A stretch of DNA of 64,000 nt from Lysinibacillus sphaericus (GTDB lineage Bacteria; Bacillota; Bacilli; Bacillales_A; Planococcaceae). Of this stretch, positions 45,682 through 54,019 are shown piece by piece. The DNA is taken from assembly GCF_001629735.1 (NCBI RefSeq), contig NZ_CP015224.1:434001-498000 (forward strand), read 5' to 3'. Position numbers and translations under genes: made by a program. Numbering within the stretch: the stretch's first letter is position 1; each line of letters opens with the position of its first letter. The notes beneath the pieces were generated by a model that was given only the letters and a program-made list of their open reading frames with translations, was not told the DNA's origin and ran no database searches.

Positions 45682-46545
45682 ATGAGTTGGATTGAGTCGA
45701 TTCAAAAAGCCATTAATTTTATGGAAGATCATTTATTAGAAAACATAACGATTGAACAGATTGCACAGGAGGTTAATTCATCTGTCTTCCATTTTCAGCG
45801 AACGTTTGCGATTTTAACGGATATGTCCATTGCGGATTATCTACGACGGAGGAGATTAACATTAGCGGCTCAGGAATTAATGGATACAGATCAAAAAATA
45901 ATCGATCTCGCCTACAAGTATGGCTATGAAACTCCTGAAGCTTTTACAAAAGCGTTTCGTAAACAGCATTATGTAACGCCGAGTGAAGCGAGAAAGAGGC
46001 AAGGACCACTAAAATCATACAATCGCCTGGTGATTCAGGTAAGCTTGAAGGGAGCAGAACCAATGAAGTATAAAATCGTAGAAAAAGATAAGTTTCAAGT
46101 TGTTGGGGTGAAAAGAACGTACAATTGCCAAGACGGAGAAAACACTCGGGAAATTCCATTGTTTTGGCAGGAAATCAATGAGAGTGGCTTCGATCATCAG
46201 CTATATCAATTAAATAATGGCAACATCAATGGAGTATTAGGTGTTTGTGTACCAAATACAAACCAAGGACAACAGGGCTTCATTGATTACTGGATTGCTA
46301 CAAATCATGTAGGTGATGTGGGAGAGGATCTATTAACGATGGAAGTACCTGCATCAAAGTGGGTTGTGTTTGAGGTGCACGGGCCAATGCCAGATGCTAT
46401 GCAAAATACGTGGAAACAAATATATTCAGAGTGGTTCCCCTCCAATCCATATGAGCCAGCAGGAACGGCTGAGCTTGAAGTGTACCCAGAAGAGGATGCG
46501 TATAGCCCCGATTCATACTCAGAAATTTGGATTCCAATTAAATAG
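45682..46545 (+). CDS. AraC-family regulator with GyrI-like ligand-binding domain
   Basis: The 287-residue protein has an N-terminal double helix-turn-helix (AMSW to EARKRQ, including IEQIAQEVNSSVFHFQRTF and IIDLAYKYGYETPEAFTKAF). A C-terminal effector domain (MKYKIVEKDKFQVVGVKRTY to WIPIK) is of the GyrI/SOUL-like type that binds small, often cationic compounds. This layout is that of Rob/BltR-like drug sensors. ATG 45682 follows AGGGAGTGAG. No obvious target gene sits directly beside it apart from the downstream flavin-binding pseudogene. Confidence 0.88.
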   Translation: MSWIESIQKAINFMEDHLLENITIEQIAQEVNSSVFHFQRTFAILTDMSIADYLRRRRLTLAAQELMDTDQKIIDLAYKYGYETPEAFTKAFRKQHYVTPSEARKRQGPLKSYNRLVIQVSLKGAEPMKYKIVEKDKFQVVGVKRTYNCQDGENTREIPLFWQEINESGFDHQLYQLNNGNINGVLGVCVPNTNQGQQGFIDYWIATNHVGDVGEDLLTMEVPASKWVVFEVHGPMPDAMQNTWKQIYSEWFPSNPYEPAGTAELEVYPEEDAYSPDSYSEIWIPIK

Positions 46546-46556
46546 CGTTAAAGTAA

Positions 46557-46596
46557 TAAAGCCAAGAATGCTAAACGAGTGCATTCTTGGCTTTAC
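46557..46596 (+). terminator. Terminator of the AraC-type gene
   Basis: AAAGCCAAGAATGC and GCATTCTTGGCTTT form a 14-bp perfect stem, followed by A/C/T. Confidence 0.85.
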
Positions 46597-46723
46597 TTAT
46601 GCGCGAAAGGAAAACTATTCTTTTTTTAGATACCATAAAGATGTAAATGAAATATATGTTTTGAGATTAACGTTTTTATTTTTATCGTACTATATTTTGA
46701 TGAGGGGGTTAACGATAAGAGGT

Positions 46724-47209
46724 ATGATTCAAAACAAACGTGTAGAAATTTCTAAAAATGAAGCGCGGCAATTTTGGAAGATGGGGAAAGTCGCGTATGT
46801 TGCGACAGTTGATGAGGAAGGATATCCTTATGTAATTCTATTTGTTTATGTGTATGAAGGAAAACTTTATTTGCATATTGGTAATATTCTAGAAAGCCAT
46901 TTTTGGTCCAATATTAAACAAAACCCTAAAATCAGTATAGAAGTAAGTGAAATGGGCGATTTACACCCAGGGAAAAAATATTCTTACCAATCTGCACTTG
47001 TCTACCAAAGTGTAGTGCTATTTGGATAAGGTGTAAGAATGGAAGAGGAGTCAAAGAAGGAATGGTTCTTTGATGCGCTTTTAGAGAAGTATGGTAATCC
47101 TGAATGGATATTTGAAAAAGAGGGCTATCCAATTATGCCTAAAATAGAATTATTCAAAGTACAAATAGAAAAGTTAACGGGGAAAATTAATCACGGCATG
47201 TATCACTAA
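46724..47209 (+). pseudogene. Pyridoxamine 5'-phosphate oxidase-like flavin-binding protein, interrupted by a stop codon
   Basis: The frame starts MIQNKRVEISKNEARQFWKM and shows the split-barrel FMN-binding core (VAYVATVDEEGYPYVI, then WSNIKQNPKISIEVSE and ALVYQSVVLFG). A TAA at 47027-47029 interrupts it. The same frame then continues without shift, GVRMEEESKKEWFFDALLEKYG to NHGMYH, the expected C-terminal half. A single nonsense change, or a sequencing error, explains this. Separate translation from ATG 47039 is possible. Confidence 0.75.
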
Positions 47210-47211
47210 GC

Positions 47212-47252
47212 AAAAAGCTAAGAATGATTAGATAACCATTCTTAGCTTTTTA
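47212..47252. terminator. Bidirectional terminator at 47.2 kb
   Basis: AAAAAGCTAAGAATG pairs with CATTCTTAGCTTTTT between two convergent genes, with A- and T-runs on either side. Confidence 0.9.
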
Positions 47253-47254
47253 TA

Positions 47255-47761
47255 TTACTCTTTACATAGTACATATACTTGTAAATTTTTTTCAGTGCTA
47301 TCGTAGCCCTGCAAAATAAAATTCAATTTCTGTAAGACTCTGATGGAATTGATATTCGCCGCATCGACCTTTGCTATAATTGTCGACATGTCCAAATGTG
47401 TAAAAGCTACATGGATTAAAGCGATGATACCTTCTGTGGCGTAGCCTTTGCCCCAATGAGTCTTCGCCAAGTCATAGCCAATTTCTGCGGTAGCATTATC
47501 GTAATCCACGTTATGAAATCCACAGGAGCCAATGATATGATTACTTGTCAATTCAATGATGGAATAGCGAATGGCACGATGTTCATTAGCTAATTGATTT
47601 AGTAATTCAATCATGTCTAGCGCCTGTTCTTCGTGTGTAAAGCTTGAGATATTCATAAATTTCGTCACAGAAGGATCTGACCAAATCGACCATAAACTTT
47701 TAGCGTCAGCATTAGCTACTTTTCGTAATAATAATCTTTCCGTGTTCATACATTCAATCAA
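47255..47761 (-). CDS. GNAT N-acetyltransferase (RimJ/RimL-like)
   Basis: A 168-residue acetyltransferase with TERLLLRKVANADAKSLW at the start, the acetyl-CoA loop in IGYDLAKTHWGKGYATEG, and INSIRVLQKLNFILQG near the end. A TTG at 47761 is chosen because GGAGG lies eight bases upstream; ATG 47749 is the alternative. Substrate unknown. It is divergent from the ZmaR-like acetyltransferase. Confidence 0.85.
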   Translation of the reverse strand: MIECMNTERLLLRKVANADAKSLWSIWSDPSVTKFMNISSFTHEEQALDMIELLNQLANEHRAIRYSIIELTSNHIIGSCGFHNVDYDNATAEIGYDLAKTHWGKGYATEGIIALIHVAFTHLDMSTIIAKVDAANINSIRVLQKLNFILQGYDSTEKNLQVYVLCKE

Positions 47762-47896
47762 TACTTTTACCTCCAAAATTTTAATGATGTTGGATGAAAA
47801 ATATTGCTATCTGTGCATAATTCAGTCCCTTCAAATAAATCTATATTTTATTATAGAAGATAAGGTACATAATGCCAATAAAAAGGGGGAAACATC

Positions 47897-48694
47897 GTGA
47901 TAAAAGTTACAGTTAATCATTATCCGAGCATTAAACGAAATATTAAAAGGGCTCCAACATTTGTTTATAGTGTTCTCGATCAATTAATAGAAGGAACAGT
48001 TTATACAGATACAACTTTATTTCAAACGCTATTAATACATACAAAATCAGGAATTTATTTTGTGTATGGTAATTCAACTACTAGTGAAATTGATTGTCAG
48101 CTTTCCGCCTGTCTCGAGCAATCTATAAAGCAAGGGGAGCGTTTTACCTTATTTTCATATTCAGAGCAATGGAATACTAAAATTGAACAACTGCTAAAAG
48201 GACAGCTAAGAAAACTAGAACGCTATACATTTACATTTAATAAAAGCTTGTATGATGGTAGAGATGAGCAAAAAGTATCGAATTTTGAGGTGATGTCAAT
48301 TACTCGACATCATATAAAAAAAGCGATGGAGTTCACCCATGCTTACTATGATGAATATTGGGATTCTACAGCTAATTTCCTGACAAATGGATTTGGTTTT
48401 TGTTTACTACATAAAGAGCAAATCATTAGTGAAGCTGTCTCTATTTTTACATCAAACGAATATGCGGAAATTGATATTATGACAGATTCGAATTTTAGAG
48501 GTCAGGGATTGGCTAGTTTGATGGCGACAACATTTATCAATCATTGTTTGGCCAACGAGCTAAAGCCTTGTTGGGATTGTGATGTTACAAATAAAGCATC
48601 CATTTACTTAGGTACGAAGCTGGGCTTTACCGATCCACTAAAATATGCGATTTATACAAGAAAAATAGCCCACGTTGTTTTCAAAACACCGTGA
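47897..48694 (+). CDS. GNAT acetyltransferase of the ZmaR-like family
   Basis: This 265-residue protein has an unconserved N-terminal half and a C-terminal GNAT domain with SEAVSIFTSNEYAEIDIMTD and the cofactor loop FRGQGLASLMATTFINHC. The later CWDCDVTNKASIYLGTKLGF is typical of the GNAT_acetyltran (ZmaR) family; ZmaR itself acetylates the antibiotic zwittermicin A. A resistance role here is only an inference. The GTG start has AAGGGGGA upstream. Confidence 0.8.
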   Translation: MIKVTVNHYPSIKRNIKRAPTFVYSVLDQLIEGTVYTDTTLFQTLLIHTKSGIYFVYGNSTTSEIDCQLSACLEQSIKQGERFTLFSYSEQWNTKIEQLLKGQLRKLERYTFTFNKSLYDGRDEQKVSNFEVMSITRHHIKKAMEFTHAYYDEYWDSTANFLTNGFGFCLLHKEQIISEAVSIFTSNEYAEIDIMTDSNFRGQGLASLMATTFINHCLANELKPCWDCDVTNKASIYLGTKLGFTDPLKYAIYTRKIAHVVFKTP

Positions 48695-48700
48695 GCTTTG
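48667..48700. terminator. Terminator between convergent genes at 48.7 kb
   Basis: AGCCCACGTTGTTTT pairs imperfectly with AAAACACCGTGAGCT, followed by TTGTTGTT. The stem overlaps the end of the ZmaR-like gene. Confidence 0.6.
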
Positions 48701-48703
48701 TTG

Positions 48704-48967
48704 TTAAAAGAAACGATTGCGTAGTTCGAATACTTGATAAAATAGTCTAGCATCTCTCGCCATCTTATTGGGTGTATGCATGTGAGGTCTGAGGCATTGC
48801 TGAAACAGTTCATCACAATATCTTATGCTACCGTAACGATCATAACATTCATCATGTAGTTTACAGCAGCTATCCACCGCATTCGTGGGCTCACCTGGTC
48901 CCGAGCAACCAGGTCCGCAGTATCGATAGCCAGGATAACAAAAACCAAATTTACGATTTCTTTTCAT
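48704..48967 (-). CDS. Small phospholipase A2-like protein
   Basis: The 87-residue protein carries the phospholipase A2 core: a calcium-loop-like CGPGCSGPG at residues 17-25 and DSCCKLHDECYDRYG at 32-46, with His38 and Asp39 as the catalytic pair of the CCxxHDxCY motif. Eight cysteines suggest disulfides, but there is no signal peptide. AGAGAGG lies eight bases upstream of the ATG. Related small proteins occur in bacilli; activity and location are unknown. Confidence 0.7.
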   Translation of the reverse strand: MKRNRKFGFCYPGYRYCGPGCSGPGEPTNAVDSCCKLHDECYDRYGSIRYCDELFQQCLRPHMHTPNKMARDARLFYQVFELRNRFF

Positions 48968-49150
48968 GGGAGAAACCTCTCTTCTGCTATGTTCTTACTA
49001 TAAAGTATGTTATTTTTTTCGAGAGAATCGGATAAAAAACTATTAAGTTAATCTTTTGATTTGTAAGGTTCCTGTAAGCTTTAAAAAAAATAGCTGTAAG
49101 GATGAAGAGTTATGCTAGCTATAGCATAAAAGATAAGGAGTTAGTTGAAC

Positions 49151-50200
49151 ATGAATCCATCCGTTACAAAAAAAGAACGAATTCTTTCCTTGGATATTAT
49201 TCGAGGATTAGCTTTATTTGGCATTTTATTTATTAATGTAGGCGCCTATCAGGTCATTATAGAAGGCGGACCTATACCTGATTATAGTGGCATCAATGGA
49301 GTGATCGATTCACTTATTGATATTTTTATTGAAAAGAAATTCTTTTCAATCTTTTCCTTCCTATTCGGTGTTGGCTTTTATATTTTTGCTTCCCGGGCAG
49401 AAGCACGTGGGGATAAACCAAAATGGCGCTTTGCAAGACGTTTATTTGCATTATTGATAATCGGTATCATTCATATTTTCTTGTTTTGGGGTTCGATTTT
49501 AGCCATTTATGCAGTCATTGGATTTTTATTGCTACCATTTTACTCTGCGAAAATTTCAACAATTTGTAAATGGCTTTTTACAATCATCACACTTCATATT
49601 CTTGCTATATTAGGTCAAATGTATATGCCGACTCATGCTGTAATGTCCACTATTTCAGGACTTTTAGGCAATGATGCTATCGCTATATTCATCATGTTTT
49701 TAAGCGGATTTTTAGTAGCAAAAGCTGGTTGGATTGGTCATATTGGGGCACATATTCAAAAAATAAAATGGCTGCTTTTTGTTACAGGCCCATTCTTTAT
49801 TGGTTTTTCATTGTGGATATGGTTTGCATCACAAGCAGATGACCAACAGCTACAATCTATTATTGGTTTAGGAGTAGTTCCGACAACATATTTTTATTTA
49901 GCTTGTTTATTTATAATTTTGGAAAATCGTCCTATTGTGAAAATGCTTCAGCCGATTGGACGAGTGGGACAAATGGCATTTACCAACTATTTAGCCCAAA
50001 GCTTTATTGGCACGGCAATTATCTCACTAATGGGCTTAGAAGTCGTTTCACCATCAGATATTGTAGTAATCGCATGTATTATTTTTGCCATTCAAATTAT
50101 CTTTAGTATGATTTGGTTCAAATTCTTTTCAATTGGACCATTTGAAAAACTATGGCGCTATATGACATATGGTAAAAAGATTTCGACAAAGACATCGTAA
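49151..50200 (+). CDS. DUF418 family membrane protein (YeiB-like)
   Basis: This 349-residue protein has about nine helices. The opening RILSLDIIRGLALFGILFIN is the family signature (heparan-alpha-glucosaminide acyltransferase-like), and the C-terminal DUF418 part contains GRVGQMAFTNYLAQS. Members are thought to be membrane acyltransferase-like proteins but substrates are unknown. ATG 49151 is chosen with AAGGAG ten bases upstream; TTG 49145 is an alternative. Confidence 0.88.
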   Translation: MNPSVTKKERILSLDIIRGLALFGILFINVGAYQVIIEGGPIPDYSGINGVIDSLIDIFIEKKFFSIFSFLFGVGFYIFASRAEARGDKPKWRFARRLFALLIIGIIHIFLFWGSILAIYAVIGFLLLPFYSAKISTICKWLFTIITLHILAILGQMYMPTHAVMSTISGLLGNDAIAIFIMFLSGFLVAKAGWIGHIGAHIQKIKWLLFVTGPFFIGFSLWIWFASQADDQQLQSIIGLGVVPTTYFYLACLFIILENRPIVKMLQPIGRVGQMAFTNYLAQSFIGTAIISLMGLEVVSPSDIVVIACIIFAIQIIFSMIWFKFFSIGPFEKLWRYMTYGKKISTKTS

Positions 50201-50229
50201 AAGCTCTATAAATTAATAAGGGAAATAAC

Positions 50230-50269
50230 AAAAATCGGTGAGACTGTTGAAAAGTCTTACCGATTTTTA
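50230..50269. terminator. Bidirectional terminator at 50.2 kb
   Basis: AAAATCGGTGAGACT pairs with AGTCTTACCGATTTT over GTTGAAA, with flanking A and T runs, between two convergent genes. Confidence 0.9.
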
Positions 50270-50274
50270 TTTGT

Positions 50275-50748
50275 CTAATCCTTCCAGCCCTTACAGACAT
50301 CAATCCATTCTTCATACGGTGTATAGGTTTCTAGCTCGGAAATCGTGACCTCTATCGCAGAATTGCTACTACCACATGCAGGAAATACCGTTGTAAACCG
50401 TTTAAGGGATTCATCTAAATAAATAACAACTCCTTCATTAACGCCAAAGGGACAAACTCCACCGACATCGTGACCTATCATAGCTTCGACATTATCTTTA
50501 CCTAGCATCTTTGCCTTTGTTCCAAAAACTGCTTTATATTTGGCATTATCGATTTTTGCATCTCCGGCTGCCACAATTAGTATAGCGCTATCATTGACAA
50601 GAAAGGATAAAGATTTTGCTATGCGGGCAGGCTCACAGCCAAGTGCCAGTGCTGCTAATTCAACGGTGGCAGAGCTCTCTTCTAATTCTTGTATTTTGTG
50701 TTCCACATGCCATTGGGCTAAATGATTCCGTGCTTTTTCTATTGCCAT
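50275..50748 (-). CDS. YbaK/EbsC family aminoacyl-tRNA deacylase
   Basis: The 157-residue single-domain protein resembles the editing domain of prolyl-tRNA synthetase, which hydrolyses mischarged tRNA in trans. Characteristic blocks are ARIAKSLSFLV with the conserved Lys, IVAAGDAKIDNAKYKAVFG and GHDVGGVCPFG. The family is well established; which mischarged tRNA it clears (Cys-tRNA(Pro) or Ala-tRNA(Pro)) is not predictable here. Confidence 0.92.
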   Translation of the reverse strand: MAIEKARNHLAQWHVEHKIQELEESSATVELAALALGCEPARIAKSLSFLVNDSAILIVAAGDAKIDNAKYKAVFGTKAKMLGKDNVEAMIGHDVGGVCPFGVNEGVVIYLDESLKRFTTVFPACGSSNSAIEVTISELETYTPYEEWIDVCKGWKD

Positions 50749-50959
50749 ATGTACAATCCTCCTAATCCGTCCAGTTGTGCCTTGGCGAATTTTCCCCTAC
50801 TAAATGTTGGATCCACCAAAAGCTCTATCTTGTTTCAAGCAGATGTCGAATCAAGATAAATTTAATTTTAACATAATTTTCAGAATATAATGTTGCGAAT
50901 ATCTGCTTTATTTAGTACGATTAATTTGAAAGTGTAAAATTACACTGGAGGGTTGCGGC

Positions 50960-52108
50960 TTGATTAAATTCTTACAAATTGTGAGCGTTATGATTGGTTT
51001 ATCAGTAGTGACATTAATGGTAGTACTTATTGTCATATTGAGTGGTCATATGCACTTTCTGCAACTAGTTTATACGGTTCCAGTTTGTGTATTTGTATTG
51101 TTTGTTTGTGGAATATTTAATTGGATGAATACAAAAAAGAAAAAGAGATGGGTAATGGGTGCATTGGGTGTGACAATAATATTTGCTTTAATTCCTCCTA
51201 TTCAACATTATTATAAGCTGAGTATTCCTACTGTTGATGCAGAAATTGATATATCTGCTTATCAACCATTTACGCAGGACAATCAAGTGGTAAAGCCTGA
51301 CGAAAAAGTCTCATTACAATTGACAGGGTCATTACCACGATTAGATGGAGCCACAGCTATGTATCCTTTATATGCAGCCTTTGTTGAGGCTACTTATCCT
51401 AAGGGAGACTATCAGCCATATAAGAGTAGGGTCCAAGTTAACCGTACACCAGAAGCCTATCAAAATTTAATAGCGGGAAATGTGGATTTAATTTTTGTGG
51501 CAGCACCATCTATTAAGCAAGAATGGCAAGCAGAAAAAGAAGAACTTACGTTTAATATGACACCGATTGGGCGAGAGGCATTTGTTTTTTTCGTCCATCA
51601 TAAAAACAATGTGGATAATGTAACATTGGATCAGGTGAAGAAAATATATGCTGGTGAAATTACCAACTGGCGTGATGTTGGCGGTGAGGATGAAGCCATC
51701 CGTGCTTTCCAACGTCCAGCGGATAGCGGAAGCCAAACAGCATTAGAAAATTTAATGGATAATAAGCCAATTATGGAGGCACCCTCTGAAAATATTGCCT
51801 CAGGAATGGGTGGAATTATCCATGAAGTATCTCAATATCGAAATTATAAAAATGCGATGGGCTTTACGTTTAGATACTATTCGACAGAGATGGTTCGTAA
51901 TAAAAAAATCAAATTACTATCCATTGATGGTATAGCCCCAACTAAAGAGAACATTCGAAATGGGACCTATCCTTTAGTCTCTGAGTTTTATGCGGTCACT
52001 GCTGGGGGGGAGAATGAAAATGTTCAAAAGCTAATCGATTGGATACTTACCGATGAGGGTCAAGCATTAGTAGCCAAAGTCGGTTATGTTCCAGTGGAAA
52101 AGTATTAA
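50960..52108 (+). CDS. Membrane-tethered PstS-like substrate-binding protein
   Basis: The 382-residue protein has three N-terminal transmembrane helices (about residues 7-28, 34-54 and 66-84) followed by a periplasmic-binding-type domain. RLDGATAMYPLYAAFVEA, GNVDLIFVAAPS and FQRPADSGSQTALENLM are typical of the PstS/PBP-like fold. The TTG start has GGAGGG seven bases upstream. No transporter permease or ATPase is adjacent, so it may act as a sensor or scaffold; phosphate as ligand is not proven. Confidence 0.85.
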   Translation: MIKFLQIVSVMIGLSVVTLMVVLIVILSGHMHFLQLVYTVPVCVFVLFVCGIFNWMNTKKKKRWVMGALGVTIIFALIPPIQHYYKLSIPTVDAEIDISAYQPFTQDNQVVKPDEKVSLQLTGSLPRLDGATAMYPLYAAFVEATYPKGDYQPYKSRVQVNRTPEAYQNLIAGNVDLIFVAAPSIKQEWQAEKEELTFNMTPIGREAFVFFVHHKNNVDNVTLDQVKKIYAGEITNWRDVGGEDEAIRAFQRPADSGSQTALENLMDNKPIMEAPSENIASGMGGIIHEVSQYRNYKNAMGFTFRYYSTEMVRNKKIKLLSIDGIAPTKENIRNGTYPLVSEFYAVTAGGENENVQKLIDWILTDEGQALVAKVGYVPVEKY

Positions 52109-52147
52109 ATAGTTTGCTATACTAAGGTTAATAAAATATTGTAAAGT

Positions 52148-52270
52148 TTTCTAGGGTTCCGTAGCAGATGCTAGTCTGGTCCGAGAGAAAACCACAAATT
52201 GATTTTGTGACACGGAAGGATAAAAGCCTGGGAGATACTGTTGAAGGACAGTTTCTTCTGGGCTTTTTTG
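52148..52270 (+). ncRNA. Guanidine-I riboswitch (ykkC leader)
   Basis: The conserved blocks of the ykkC class are present: TTCTAGGGTTCCG, then CTGGTCCGAGAGAAAAC, then ACACGGAAGGATAAAAGCCTG. The 3' stem AAAAGCC is part of a terminator with GGGCTTTTTT (to 52270). Guanidine binding should prevent termination and switch on the two SMR genes downstream. Confidence 0.93.
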
Positions 52271-52361
52271 TTTGGCTAAAATCAGGTGTTTTGGCGAAAG
52301 CTGAGGAAGGATAGTCATCAACAAGTGATTCGTCGTGTCTGATAAGATGGAGGGATTTTTT

Positions 52362-52703
52362 ATGAATAAGCATTGGGTAAGTGTCATTATCGCTGCTTGC
52401 TTTGAAGTAGGCTGGGTCATTGGTTTAAAGCATGCTTCGGGTGTGTGGGAATGGATAGGCACTGTAATTGCAATCTATGTTAGTTTTTATTTACTAATTA
52501 AAGCGGGAGAGCACTTACCAGTTGGTACGGTATATGCGATTTTTGTAGGTTTGGGGACAGCCGGCACAGTATGCGCGGATAGTTTACTGTTTGGAGAGCC
52601 GTGGAAGCTAGCAAAAATACTATGTATTGTTGTTTTATTGGCAGGGGTTGTAGGCTTAAAGCTTGTGACAGGAGAGCCGAAGGAAAAAGAGGTGACTGAA
52701 TAA
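52362..52703 (+). CDS. SMR-family guanidine exporter subunit (YkkC-like)
   Basis: This 113-residue protein has four helices and a C-terminal charged tail. It has the SMR catalytic Glu in AACFEVGWVIGLKHASG and the helix-3 motif GTVYAIFVGLGTAGTV. ATG 52362 follows GGAGGG. It sits behind a guanidine-I riboswitch and overlaps the second SMR gene, the classical paired guanidinium exporter arrangement. A heterodimer is likely. Confidence 0.92.
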   Translation: MNKHWVSVIIAACFEVGWVIGLKHASGVWEWIGTVIAIYVSFYLLIKAGEHLPVGTVYAIFVGLGTAGTVCADSLLFGEPWKLAKILCIVVLLAGVVGLKLVTGEPKEKEVTE

Positions 52704-53017
52704 TGGCATGGATGGCATTAATAATGGCAGGCCTATGTGAGATGATGGGTGTCTATATGATTAGTAAATATAATAACGAAAAGAATAAAAAAAACTTAGG
52801 ATTATTAATATTTGCATTTACATTAAGCTTTGCAGGACTTGCGTATGCTATGGAAACCTTACCGATGGGTACTGCTTATGCAATTTGGACAGGAATTGGT
52901 GCGGCTGGAGGAGCCTTGCTAGGAATGTTCTTCTTTAATGAATCAAAGGATTGGAGAAGAATTGTTTGTATAGTGCTTGTTTTAGGAGCAGCCGTCATGT
53001 TGAAAATTTTGTCATAA
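52703..53017 (+). CDS. SMR-family guanidine exporter subunit (YkkD-like)
   Basis: The 104-residue four-helix SMR protein has the Glu in MAGLCEMMGVYMIS and helix-3 GTAYAIWTGIGAAGGALLG. Its ATG overlaps the last codon of the partner gene, so equal synthesis is expected. The short charged loop after helix 1 (YNNEKNKKN) sets opposite topology bias relative to the partner, as in other paired SMR exporters; this is inferred. Confidence 0.92.
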   Translation: MAWMALIMAGLCEMMGVYMISKYNNEKNKKNLGLLIFAFTLSFAGLAYAMETLPMGTAYAIWTGIGAAGGALLGMFFFNESKDWRRIVCIVLVLGAAVMLKILS

Positions 53018-53029
53018 AAGAAGCATAAC

Positions 53030-53070
53030 AAATGCACTTCCCGTTGAAACAAAGGAAGTGCATTTGTTTA
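53030..53070. terminator. Bidirectional terminator at 53.0 kb
   Basis: AAATGCACTTCC pairs with GGAAGTGCATTT over a 12-nt loop, between convergent SMR and opuAC genes. Confidence 0.85.
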
Positions 53071-53072
53071 CA

Positions 53073-53951
53073 TTATTTTTTTACATCTTTTGTCCATTCA
53101 GCTACTTTTTCTGGATTTGCTTCAATCCATTCCTTAGCAGCGTCTTTTGGATCTTTACCATCCATAACCTCTAGCATAACGCTTTCTAAATCTTCAGCTG
53201 TCCAGTGAAAGTTGTCTAACACTGAATACACTTCTGGTAAATCCTCTTTTAACCCTTTACGAACAAAAGTATTGATTGTTTCTTCGCCACCGTAAACACC
53301 TTTTGGATCTTCTAAATATTTAAGATCATATTTAGCAAATTTCCAGTGTGGTGACCAACCCGTAACAATAATTTCTTCCTTATCTTTCAAAGCCTTAGCT
53401 AAAGAAGTAGTCATTGCACCAGACGAAGAAGTAACAAAATTCCAATCTGCTAAATTATCATATTCATTTAATGCTTTTTCTGTTGCTGCTGTTATACCAG
53501 CTCCAGGCTCAATACCAGTAATTGTTCGATCAGCTTCATCTGTTAAATCTTCAATAGAGTTTGCTTTCATATAGCTTGGTACAACTAAGCCGATTTTGGC
53601 GCCAGCAAGGTTTTCGCCAAGCTCATCTAATTTATCTTTATATTTTTCATACTGTGATTCATGTGTATGTGGTAACCATGCAGCGACCATGCCGTCTGCC
53701 TCGCCTTTAGAAACTGCTTCCCACATAATGGCATTATCCAAAGGAGTTAATGTCACATCATAGCCTAAATCTTCAAGGACTTGCCCCACTACATTTGTGG
53801 AGGCGATTTCAGTATCCCACTCTACATAGGCTAAGTTTACCTCCTTAGAATCACTATTTTTTCCAGAACCAGAGTCTTCTCCGCTACATGCAGCGAGCAT
53901 GAAGCCTAAACCTAAGGCCATTCCTAATTTCGATAATGTTTTCAGTTTCAT
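53073..53951 (-). CDS. opuAC: Glycine betaine ABC transporter binding lipoprotein (OpuAC)
   Basis: The lipoprotein captures betaine outside the membrane. A signal peptide ends in the lipobox LAAC with Cys22. The mature part has VNLAYVEWDTEIAST and further aromatic residues (WLPHTHE, GWSPHWKF) that would form the trimethylammonium cage. 292 residues, equal to B. subtilis OpuAC within one. It is the last gene of opuAA-AB-AC. AGGGAG precedes the ATG. Confidence 0.94.
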   Translation of the reverse strand: MKLKTLSKLGMALGLGFMLAACSGEDSGSGKNSDSKEVNLAYVEWDTEIASTNVVGQVLEDLGYDVTLTPLDNAIMWEAVSKGEADGMVAAWLPHTHESQYEKYKDKLDELGENLAGAKIGLVVPSYMKANSIEDLTDEADRTITGIEPGAGITAATEKALNEYDNLADWNFVTSSSGAMTTSLAKALKDKEEIIVTGWSPHWKFAKYDLKYLEDPKGVYGGEETINTFVRKGLKEDLPEVYSVLDNFHWTAEDLESVMLEVMDGKDPKDAAKEWIEANPEKVAEWTKDVKK

Positions 53952-54019
53952 CTAATCTCCCTTTCTGTCCATCATTTATATCTATTAAACTGCCTTCTTG
54001 GCAAGAAAATAAACTAATT

